The position numbers and the translations under genes are program-made. Below the pieces are notes generated by a model. The model saw only the letters and a list, made by a program, of their open reading frames with translations, did not search any database and was not told where the DNA came from. DNA of 64,000 nucleotides from RGIG4790 sp964437615 (GTDB lineage Bacteria; Bacillota; Clostridia; Christensenellales; UBA1242), in NCBI GenBank assembly GCA_964437615.1, contig CAYTHL010000001.1:1-64000 (forward strand), written 5' to 3'. How positions within the stretch are numbered: the first letter of the stretch is position 1; each line of letters opens with the position of its first letter. Positions 25,779 to 33,864 of the stretch are shown piece after piece.

Positions 25779-27527
25779 ATGAATATTATACCAAACAAAT
25801 ACAGAAACGCAGATTGTGGTCAGCTTAGGTTAGCCGATGTCGGTAAAGAAGTAACACTGGCGGGGTTTGTGCATGCAATCAGAAAGCTTGGCGGCATAAC
25901 ATTTTTGGTGCTAAGAGATTTTTATGGAAAGACGCAAGTTATAGTTCCAGAAGAGCTAGCGGGCAACCTTAATAAAGAAGATGTAATTACCGTAAAAGGA
26001 AAAGTGCAAGAGCGTTCTAGCAAAAACCCTAGCATGCCAACTGGCGACATAGAGGTAGTTGCAAAAAATATAGAAATTATTGGCAAGTGTGAAAAACAAC
26101 TGCCGTTTGAGATAACTGCAAGCCAAGATGTAAATGAAGACCTAAGGCTAAAATACAGGTACCTAGACCTTAGAGCAGACTACAACAAACAAATGTTAAC
26201 TTTAAGAAGTGACCTTATGCTCTATGTGCGTGAGGTTTTGCACTCCATGGGCTTTATAGAGGTTCAAACTCCTATACTTACGGCATCTAGCCCAGAGGGA
26301 GCAAGAGACTTTTTGGTGCCATCTAGATTAAACCCGGGCAAGTTTTATGCATTGCCTCAGGCTCCTCAACAATTTAAGCAACTGCTTATGACTAGCGGAG
26401 TAGATAAATATTTTCAGATTGCGCCATGCTTTAGAGATGAAGACGCCAGAGCCGATAGGTCACCAACCGAGTTTTATCAGATAGACCTAGAAATGGCTTT
26501 TGCTACTCAAGAAGAGGTTTTTGCGGTTGTAGAAAAACTGTACGCCGGCATATTTGAAAAATTTGTAGGTGTCCGACCTGTTACGCCTTTTAAAAGATTA
26601 TCTTACGAAGAAGTAATGCGCGACTATTGTACCGACAAGCCAGACCTAAGAAACCCTATAAAAGTTGTAGATGTAACTGGCATTTTTAAAAATTCAGATT
26701 TTAACGCCTTTAAGGGCAATATAGTAAAGGCATTAAAAGTTAATTGCGGCGGGCTTGGGCGCAAGTTTTATGACAATTTAACCGAATTTTTAAAATCGCG
26801 CGAGGCTAAGGGCTTGGCTTATGTGCATGTAACCCAAGACGGAGAGTTCGAAACGGGCATATCTAAATTTATAACCCCGGAGCAAAAACAAAAGTTACTT
26901 TCTGCGCTACAATATAGTCCGCTAGATACCATATTTTTTGTAGCCGATCAAAAGTCTAAGGTTATAAAATATGCGGACATGCTAAGAAATGAGCTTGGCA
27001 AGAGGCTTAAGCTAATAAACAAAGACGAATTTAGCTTTGTTTGGATTGTTGACTTTCCGTTCTACCAGCTAAATGACGAGGGTAAAATAGAGTTCTCACA
27101 TAATCCGTTTAGTTTGCCTCAACCGTCAATAGAAGAGGTTAAAAAAGACCCACTTGCTGCAAAAGCATATCAGTACGACTTGGTTATAAACGGTTACGAA
27201 AGCCTATCTGGCGCCGTTAGAAACCATAGGCCAGACTATATGGTAGAGTTGTTTAAAATTGCAGGCTACGATAAATCGGTAGTAGAAAATAAGTTTCCAG
27301 CGCTGTATAATGCGTTTTCTTATGGAGCGCCACCTCATTGCGGAGCAGGTGCCGGCTTTGATAGGCTAATGATGCTGCTTACTGGCAACGAGTTTATTCG
27401 TGACGTAATAGCCTTTCCTATGAACAAAAACGCCTGTGATCCGCTTACCAACGCGCCAAATACAGTAGATGAAAAGCTTTTAAGAGATGTTCATATTAAA
27501 TTAATAAAAGAAAATGAAGACAAATAA
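25779..27527 (+). CDS. aspS: aspartyl-tRNA synthetase
   Basis: Charges tRNA-Asp with aspartate. The 582 residues show an N-terminal OB-fold anticodon-binding domain (about 1-110), then the class II catalytic core: YLDLRAD, EVQTPILTASSPEGARDF, motif 2 FRDEDARADRSPTEFYQID, and motif 3 GAGAGFDRLMMLLTG. An inserted GAD domain of about 100 residues between motifs 2 and 3 marks the bacterial type. The start has an AGGAG SD. It is controlled by the upstream Asp-specific T-box and followed after 12 nt by asnS. With a separate asnS present, this enzyme is probably discriminating (charging only tRNA-Asp). Confidence 0.98.
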   Translation: MNIIPNKYRNADCGQLRLADVGKEVTLAGFVHAIRKLGGITFLVLRDFYGKTQVIVPEELAGNLNKEDVITVKGKVQERSSKNPSMPTGDIEVVAKNIEIIGKCEKQLPFEITASQDVNEDLRLKYRYLDLRADYNKQMLTLRSDLMLYVREVLHSMGFIEVQTPILTASSPEGARDFLVPSRLNPGKFYALPQAPQQFKQLLMTSGVDKYFQIAPCFRDEDARADRSPTEFYQIDLEMAFATQEEVFAVVEKLYAGIFEKFVGVRPVTPFKRLSYEEVMRDYCTDKPDLRNPIKVVDVTGIFKNSDFNAFKGNIVKALKVNCGGLGRKFYDNLTEFLKSREAKGLAYVHVTQDGEFETGISKFITPEQKQKLLSALQYSPLDTIFFVADQKSKVIKYADMLRNELGKRLKLINKDEFSFVWIVDFPFYQLNDEGKIEFSHNPFSLPQPSIEEVKKDPLAAKAYQYDLVINGYESLSGAVRNHRPDYMVELFKIAGYDKSVVENKFPALYNAFSYGAPPHCGAGAGFDRLMMLLTGNEFIRDVIAFPMNKNACDPLTNAPNTVDEKLLRDVHIKLIKENEDK

Positions 27528-27539
27528 AAAGGAGAAAGA

Positions 27540-28931
27540 ATGAAACGTATAGAAATTAGAGATTTATACAAAACTTATGCTAAATTTGACGGCAAGGATA
27601 TTACCGTTTGTGGCTGGGTACGCACTGTGCGAGATAGCAAAAATATTGCCTTTTTGCAACTTAATGACGGCAACTTTTTGGGCGTACAAGTAGTTATAGA
27701 AAAGGAAAAGCTTAAAAACGCGGCAGAGATTGTGCGCCAAAATGTTGGTGCGGCGCTTATGGTTACCGGAAAGTTAGTAGTAACGCCCGAGGCTCAGCAG
27801 CCATTTGAGCTAAACGCTAGGTCTGCTGTTGTGCTTGGCGAAAGCGACGAAAGCTATCCGCTGCAAAAGAAACGTCACACGGTAGAATTTTTGCGCACTA
27901 TCCCTACAATAAGGGCTAGAGGAAATTTGTTTAATGCCGTGTTTAGAATACGTAGCGTTGCCGCCTTTGCAATTCACAAATTTTTTAACGAGCGCAACTT
28001 TGTCTATCTGCACACACCAATAATAACCTCTAGCGACTGCGAGGGGGCGGGCGAAATGTTTCAGGTAACCACCCTAGATATGGAAAATTTACCAAAAACA
28101 GCAGACGGCAAGGTGGACTACAGCAAGGACTTTTTTGGCAAAAAGGTTTCATTAACGGTGTCTGGGCAACTACATGAGGAGCCTCTAACCCACGCCTTTG
28201 GCAAAACCTACACTTTTGGCCCAACATTTAGGGCAGAAAACAGCAACACTTCGCGCCATGCAGCAGAGTTTTGGATGATGGAGCCAGAAATTTGCTTCTG
28301 TGATTTAAGCGAGCTTATGGACAACGAAGAAGAGATGATAAAGTATGTAATTAACTATTGCTTAACCGAGTGCAGCGCCGAACTAGAGTTTTTGAATAAA
28401 TTTGTAGACACAGGTCTGCTAGAAAGGCTGCACAATATTGTGGATAACTCCTTTGAGCGGCTAGATTACACCAAGGCAATAGAAATATTGCAAAATTCGG
28501 GCAAAAAGTTTGTTTTTCCGGTTAAGTGGGGCATAGATTTGCAGAGCGAGCATGAAAGATATTTAACCGAAGAAGTCTACAAAAAACCAGTATTTTTAAA
28601 GAACTATCCAAAGGACATTAAGGCCTTTTATATGCGCCAAAATGATGACGGAAAGACGGTTGCCGCAGTAGATTTGTTAGTGCCGGGCATCGGCGAGCTT
28701 ATTGGCGGCAGTCAACGTGAAGAAAGGCTAGATAAGCTAACCGCCCGCATCAACGAACTAGGGCTGTCTACAGAAGATTATTCTTGGTACTTAGACACGC
28801 GCAGATACGGCACAAATGTGCATTCGGGCTATGGCCTAGGTTTTGAAAGGCTGGTTATGTACCTAACCGGAATATCTAACATACGTGACGCCGAAATCTT
28901 TCCGCGCACAGTCGGTAGCATCCAAGGCTAG
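27540..28931 (+). CDS. asnS: asparaginyl-tRNA synthetase
   Basis: Charges tRNA-Asn with asparagine. The 463-residue protein has an N-terminal OB-fold (about 1-105, VCGWVRTVRDSKNIAFLQLNDG) and a class II core: YLHTPIITSSDCEGAGEMFQV, motif 2 FRAENSNTSRHAAEFWMMEPE and motif 3 GYGLGFERLVMYLTG, with the AsnRS-specific NIRDAEIFPRTVGS end. The AAAGGAG SD lies in the 12-nt gap after aspS, so the two genes form one T-box-controlled operon. A terminator at 29045 closes it. The length is normal. Confidence 0.98.
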   Translation: MKRIEIRDLYKTYAKFDGKDITVCGWVRTVRDSKNIAFLQLNDGNFLGVQVVIEKEKLKNAAEIVRQNVGAALMVTGKLVVTPEAQQPFELNARSAVVLGESDESYPLQKKRHTVEFLRTIPTIRARGNLFNAVFRIRSVAAFAIHKFFNERNFVYLHTPIITSSDCEGAGEMFQVTTLDMENLPKTADGKVDYSKDFFGKKVSLTVSGQLHEEPLTHAFGKTYTFGPTFRAENSNTSRHAAEFWMMEPEICFCDLSELMDNEEEMIKYVINYCLTECSAELEFLNKFVDTGLLERLHNIVDNSFERLDYTKAIEILQNSGKKFVFPVKWGIDLQSEHERYLTEEVYKKPVFLKNYPKDIKAFYMRQNDDGKTVAAVDLLVPGIGELIGGSQREERLDKLTARINELGLSTEDYSWYLDTRRYGTNVHSGYGLGFERLVMYLTGISNIRDAEIFPRTVGSIQG

Positions 28932-29044
28932 CGTATAAATACATATTTAAATAAAATACAAAACACAAAAAACAAAATAAAGTGAACACAACATGTCTAA
29001 TTCATTTTGTTACTCATCTTTGGTTTTGCAAAAATTACAACACA

Positions 29045-29082
29045 AAAAACGGCTGTTAAATAAATTAACAACCGTTTTTTTT
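29045..29082 (+). terminator. terminator of the aspS-asnS operon
   Basis: AAACGG-C-TGTTAA pairs with TTAACA-A-CCGTTT (one C-A mismatch) around ATAAA, followed by eight T. With its A-run upstream it could also serve the minus-strand gene ending at 29136. Confidence 0.85.
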
Positions 29083-29135
29083 GCATTTTTTAAATTATCA
29101 TAGGTTAGCAACATCCTAAGCTTAGGCAAATAATT

Positions 29136-31919
29136 TTACTCAAATTCAAATGGGGGGGTAGGGTTTATTTGGTCTGGAGTTTTTGTAATATATTTGTCAA
29201 TTACTTTGTTAGATGATTGCATGTTATATAGATATGTATCAAAAACGTCTTTTTGGCTGGTATATCTGTCGTATACTTTAATTTGCAATTTATCTATTAA
29301 CTCTTTGTCTATTTTAGATGGTCTAAAAAGTACATTTGTAGGGGTTTCTATATAATAACCATCATTGTTATAGCCATATGCTTTTATAAGATCCATAAAT
29401 GGACTTACAACGCCTCTAAGGTTATTTTCTAAATCTATAAGCTGACTAGTTTTTAGGTCGTCAGAGTTCATATATAAAATAAAGTCGTTTATTACGGTTG
29501 CCGATATTGCCATATCTACTGTGCCTAAAGGGTAAGACAAAAATTTGCATAATCTATTCATATCTATAAAGTCTGTAATTTTGTATGGTTTGTCTATTAT
29601 GCCAAACTTTGGCAAATTAGCAGTAGTTTCTTCTAATGCTGCTGTTGCCAAAGAAGCAATAATTTTGCTGGTTGCGCCAAAAAGGCTGTCTAAGGATATA
29701 ATATTTAAATTTTTTATTGCTTTTTCCTTATCTTGGTTTCTACTATTAGCAAAATCTGCAAATCCAATAATCTCTAACGATCTTTGATCAAGATTACTAA
29801 ACAAATAATTTTTAATTTTTACAATGTCAGTTATAGAATAGTTAATATGGGCAACTTTTCTTGCAAAACCTACTGTATCGCCGCGTTTAATGTATTCAAC
29901 AAGTTTATTATAATCGGCGTAGAAATTAGCCAAGTCGTTAACATATTTTTTATTTTGCGCTAGTATAATATTTAGATCTTTTATAATAGGTAGTTCTTTT
30001 ACATCACTAAATATTGTCAAAATTTCACTAAAATCGTTAATTAATCTTACAAATTCGTTACAACCCTTACTTTCAAGGCCATTTTGCTTTATCTTTTCAA
30101 GCTTATTTACAAGTTGTTTAGCATCAATTTTTCGTATAAATCTAATTTCTTGTTTATCTCCTTTGGCTTCGTCTTCTTCTATAAAATAACGCAATTGCCC
30201 CGGATATATGGTTGCAATTTCAATTAGGGTTTCATCGTCAGCTTTTTGTGCCTCTTCGGCGGCGCGCTTTGCTTCTTCTTCGGCATTTTGCTGGGCATTT
30301 TGGTTTTCCTCTTTTATAATATTAGCAAGCGTTACAGATAAATTATCGTTAGCTGCGCCGTTTGCAACCATAGCGGTGTTTGGTGCATTTTGACTATCTG
30401 TTTTGCTAGCGTTTGCTGCACGCTCTTTTTCTAGTTCGGCAGCAAACTCAGTCTCAAATTCGGCTTCCTTTTTAGCCTTATCTTCGGCTTCTTGCTTTAC
30501 AAGTTTGGCAAATTCGGCTTCTTCTTCTGGCGTAAAGGTTGCATTATAGGCGCTAGCTTCGTCTTTTACAACTCGGTCGTCTGCAAGTTTAGCATTTAAG
30601 TTTTGCATAATTTCATCAAATTCGGCTTTTTCTGAAGTAGATAGATTTCTGTATAACGACTGCGCCTTACTATAATTGCCTTTGGCAAACTTATTTGGGT
30701 CTATTTTTTTTGGGGTATTGCGCTGAACTCCTTTTTTCTTCTCTTGAGGAGGTGTGGCAGGGCCAGAAATTCCGCCATTAGAGCTATTATTAGCCAGCGT
30801 GCTGCCAGTGTTTTTAAGCAAAAATTCTAGTTTGTTTATTTTTTTGCCATTTTTAATTGTTGCGAGGTCTTCGCAAGAAAGGGTTGCAAATAGACAGTTA
30901 AGCACCCTTGGGTCGCTGTAAAGAATATTAAAGTCGGTTAAACACTCTAGCGCGTTCTCTGCGCCCAAGTTGTCCACCAAAACTATTTTAAGAGCAGCAA
31001 TTTTTTGCGAATCTATTTTGTCTATCTGGGTAAATTTGTCTATGTCGCTAAGCTTGCTGACCATGTTATTTACATAGCTTGCAGATACTTTTAGTTTGTA
31101 AGTTTTTACTAAATCGTTTAAGTGCGCCGTAAGATTTTTTTCAAAATTCTTTATATTTTCTGGGTTACAAAGCAGTATAGACGGAGAAATTGCCACGCGC
31201 GCAACCAAATCTGCTCGGCTAAAAGGGCTAGGAGTAAATCTGCTATATAAATATTCTATATTGTCTAGCAGCTTTAGCGGATTGGCCTTAACTAAGCCCT
31301 TACATCTTCTAATCATACTTACTGGCTCTGCAATATAACTTTTTGTTTGTCTGTCCCACGAAAATTCGCTTAAAACATCTAATACATCTTGCAATTTTTG
31401 GCTGCTAATTCCGTAAGCCAAGGTTGCGCAATCTTCAAAAAGACTATCTATCTCTTCGGCTTTAAACAAGGTAGAGGTTTTGCCGTTAATTTGGTATTCG
31501 GTTTGGGTTAAATCTGCCACCGCCTGCTTAAACTTTAGCGGGCTAGATTGTGTAAAGTTACTTTTAAGTGCAATAGAGTATGGGGTTACGCCCAAAGCGC
31601 GCGCTTCGTCTAGTAGGGCAAAAAATCTTTCTTTTGTAGCATCAGTTGCTTCTACAAAACAATCATAAGTGCTAAGGATTGCTCTTTTTGCAAGCTTTTG
31701 ACGCCTTTCTTTTTCCATGCCCGGAATATCGTAGCCAGCAAACCTTTTGTAAATATCTATTAAGCCCAAGGCCAACTCCTCGTTGCCTGTGGCGTAAATG
31801 TTGTCTATTACCTTTTTAAGCTCTTTTTCTGTCAGCCAAAAATTTTTCTTTAAAATTTTGGTAATTTCGGCTCCAATATCCAGCATGTCTTTACTTGGAT
31901 TGATTTTAATATTTTCCAT
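29136..31919 (-). CDS. large hypothetical protein, 927 aa
   Basis: I do not recognise the family. Three regions can be seen. Residues 1-375 are helical with repeated units of about 30-40 residues; one (ISPSILLCNPENIKNFEKNL) resembles the helical repeats of mTERF-like proteins, though this is only a resemblance. Residues 376-585 are low-complexity: Asn/Gly/Ser, then Lys, then a long highly charged Ala/Glu/Lys stretch with a likely coiled coil (EEEAKRAAEEAQKAD). Residues 586-927 form a second helical domain. There is no signal peptide or membrane segment, so it is probably cytoplasmic and possibly a scaffold. The start ATG at 31919 follows an AAGGAAAA-type weak SD. Confidence 0.7.
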   Translation of the reverse strand: MENIKINPSKDMLDIGAEITKILKKNFWLTEKELKKVIDNIYATGNEELALGLIDIYKRFAGYDIPGMEKERRQKLAKRAILSTYDCFVEATDATKERFFALLDEARALGVTPYSIALKSNFTQSSPLKFKQAVADLTQTEYQINGKTSTLFKAEEIDSLFEDCATLAYGISSQKLQDVLDVLSEFSWDRQTKSYIAEPVSMIRRCKGLVKANPLKLLDNIEYLYSRFTPSPFSRADLVARVAISPSILLCNPENIKNFEKNLTAHLNDLVKTYKLKVSASYVNNMVSKLSDIDKFTQIDKIDSQKIAALKIVLVDNLGAENALECLTDFNILYSDPRVLNCLFATLSCEDLATIKNGKKINKLEFLLKNTGSTLANNSSNGGISGPATPPQEKKKGVQRNTPKKIDPNKFAKGNYSKAQSLYRNLSTSEKAEFDEIMQNLNAKLADDRVVKDEASAYNATFTPEEEAEFAKLVKQEAEDKAKKEAEFETEFAAELEKERAANASKTDSQNAPNTAMVANGAANDNLSVTLANIIKEENQNAQQNAEEEAKRAAEEAQKADDETLIEIATIYPGQLRYFIEEDEAKGDKQEIRFIRKIDAKQLVNKLEKIKQNGLESKGCNEFVRLINDFSEILTIFSDVKELPIIKDLNIILAQNKKYVNDLANFYADYNKLVEYIKRGDTVGFARKVAHINYSITDIVKIKNYLFSNLDQRSLEIIGFADFANSRNQDKEKAIKNLNIISLDSLFGATSKIIASLATAALEETTANLPKFGIIDKPYKITDFIDMNRLCKFLSYPLGTVDMAISATVINDFILYMNSDDLKTSQLIDLENNLRGVVSPFMDLIKAYGYNNDGYYIETPTNVLFRPSKIDKELIDKLQIKVYDRYTSQKDVFDTYLYNMQSSNKVIDKYITKTPDQINPTPPFEFE

Positions 31920-32053
31920 TTGTTTTTCCTTTTGCCTTTTTTAAATATATCTTATTTAACTGAATTAGTTTATACTATAAATAGTTTTTTGTCAATACCC
32001 AAATTACTGCTAAAATACAATTTTGTTGGCTTTATATTTTTTGCAAAATAAAA

Positions 32054-32072
32054 CCCCCACGGTGCGTGGGGG
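32054..32072 (-). terminator. terminator of the protease gene
   Basis: CCCCCACG pairs with CGTGGGGG around GTG. The T-run (TTTTATTTT) follows on the minus strand, just past the stop at 32081. Confidence 0.85.
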
Positions 32073-32080
32073 AAAGTTAA

Positions 32081-33553
32081 TTATAAAGCATTTATGTCGT
32101 CAGATTTTAATGTATAAGTTTGCGTTGTGCCAGAGTTGCCGGATGCGTCTGTGTAAGCAAAACTTATGCTGTCGCCAACACGGCAAGTAAGCAAATATGT
32201 GTCAATTTGATAATCTCTTATAATAGTATGCTCGATTTCGTTTATAATTATGGCGTTAATAACATAGTTTTTAGCAAGGCCAAGGCTCTGGGCTATGCTG
32301 CCTCCAGTTACACTAACAATAGTTGCGTCTGCCTCTATTTGACCGCTACATGTTTCGGGATTGTATACATATTTACTGTTAGTTTCAGTTGTGGTTATGC
32401 CAATTGTTACCCCGCTAAGAGTACTTGCCTGACTGGTGGTAAGATAGTAATAAAGCAAATTATCTGCCGCTGCCACAACTTGGTCTATCGGCAGGGCAAA
32501 GTTTATATTTTGGTCTTCAGTGTGGCCGGCGTTAACAATGCCTATAAGTTCGCCATTACAGTTAAACAGTCCGCCGCCGCTGTTGCCACCATAAATAGCC
32601 GTGTCTATGCGCATAACGCGATAGTTGCGCTCGGTGCCGTCTATGTCGCTCAATTCAATAGTTTCGCTATCTACGCAAACAATGCCTTTAGTGACACTAA
32701 TTCCGCAGCCCTCGGGGTTTCCAACAGCTATAGCCGTTTCGCCAACACTGTAGCCAGTTGCAACCGTCACTGCCTTAGCCGAAGAGTTAATTGCCAAAAT
32801 TTTGCTTGTTTCAACCTTTAATATAGCAATATCTTGGGTTATAGACCCGCCCACATATTCTAGTTCTATACCATAATCGCCGTAATCGTAAGTTGTAAAA
32901 CCATCACTAGTTAATTTTGATGTTCTACATGGCTCATCTTCCGAGCCATACAAGTATCCGTAAATGGATAATGGCAATTTTGTGGCGTTATAAATGACAT
33001 TTGCGTCATTATCATAGCAAACATGGTAGTTTGTAATTAGATATGTGTACCCATTTTGGGCGGTATCCATTTTGTATATAACTGCCGCACCCGTATAAAA
33101 TACATAGTCTGTTTTAGTTAGCTTGTTACTAGACGACGGATTTTCTACAAACTTTGTGTAAACTTTTAGCGTGCTGTTTAAAATATCGGCAACTACAGAT
33201 GTGCTAGAATATTGTGCGGTGCCAGAAAAATAAAGGCTCAAAAATTCGGCATAAGTAAGTGTAGCGTCTGGATATTGCTCATTGTAAGCTTCCCAAATTT
33301 CTGTTATTGTGGGGCTGGTGGCGTCAGCGCCGTCAGAGCCATTGGTTACAGTAAAAGTGGTGCTAGAACCGTCCGTAAATTTGATTGTATAAACATCCAC
33401 AAGCCCGCTAGAGCCAGTTTTTGTAATCGACTCCACGCTAACTGTGCTAAAAAGTGAGCAGCTGCTTAGCGCAAAACCGCAAGGTACTGCAACAATAACA
33501 ACTAATAATACTAGCGCAACTAAACTCCAAAGTTTATTATTCTTTTTACTCAT
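32081..33553 (-). CDS. HtrA/trypsin-like serine protease, membrane-anchored
   Basis: An extracytoplasmic serine protease of about 490 residues. After MSKKNNK comes a hydrophobic segment with a possible lipobox LSSC near residue 30, so it is a lipoprotein or signal-anchored. About 35-75 form a small beta module ending in an NGSDGADATSPT linker. The catalytic triad is visible: His in LITNYHVC, Asp in TQDIAILKV, Ser in GGNSGGGLFN. A PDZ-like C-terminal domain starts around residue 385. It would act in envelope protein quality control or processing. I chose the ATG at 33553, which has a GGAGGA SD; an ATG at 33571 would place that SD inside the gene. Confidence 0.9.
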   Translation of the reverse strand: MSKKNNKLWSLVALVLLVVIVAVPCGFALSSCSLFSTVSVESITKTGSSGLVDVYTIKFTDGSSTTFTVTNGSDGADATSPTITEIWEAYNEQYPDATLTYAEFLSLYFSGTAQYSSTSVVADILNSTLKVYTKFVENPSSSNKLTKTDYVFYTGAAVIYKMDTAQNGYTYLITNYHVCYDNDANVIYNATKLPLSIYGYLYGSEDEPCRTSKLTSDGFTTYDYGDYGIELEYVGGSITQDIAILKVETSKILAINSSAKAVTVATGYSVGETAIAVGNPEGCGISVTKGIVCVDSETIELSDIDGTERNYRVMRIDTAIYGGNSGGGLFNCNGELIGIVNAGHTEDQNINFALPIDQVVAAADNLLYYYLTTSQASTLSGVTIGITTTETNSKYVYNPETCSGQIEADATIVSVTGGSIAQSLGLAKNYVINAIIINEIEHTIIRDYQIDTYLLTCRVGDSISFAYTDASGNSGTTQTYTLKSDDINAL

Positions 33554-33754
33554 GCAATTATCCTCCGACATTTGTATAGTATTATTATAACCAAATATAA
33601 AAAGATTTTCAACTTATAAAGCGCTTATTTTAAAATTTTTTTAGTTGTTTTGCGTATGTCTGCTAAATTGCAATAAAAGATAAATATATTGCATAAATAC
33701 ACAAAGTGATGAATATTTTTTACATAATTTTTAGCAAAAATTTTTAAAAAACAG

Positions 33755-33783
33755 TTGATTTTTTTGCCAAATTATCATAAAAT
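33755..33783 (+). promoter_or_regulatory. promoter of the second MATE-kinase gene
   Basis: TTGATT (33755-33760), a 17-nt spacer and TAAAAT (33778-33783). Transcription would begin near 33790, about 20 nt before the leader hairpin. Confidence 0.7.
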
Positions 33784-33810
33784 ACCTTGGTAAAAGTGAG
33801 TAGCTATATA

Positions 33811-33844
33811 AGCGTAAGTCCAACTTTGGGCTTACGCTTTTTAG
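33811..33844 (+). promoter_or_regulatory. terminator-like leader hairpin before the second MATE-kinase gene
   Basis: AGCGTAAGTCC at 33811-33821 pairs with GGGCTTACGCT at 33828-33838 (one G-T) around AACTTT, followed directly by a T-run. Next come TGCAAAAAAAGGAGA and the ATG, the same 15 nt as before the first MATE-kinase gene. The likely role is transcription attenuation. Confidence 0.7.
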
Positions 33845-33864
33845 TTGCAAAAAAAGGAGATTTT

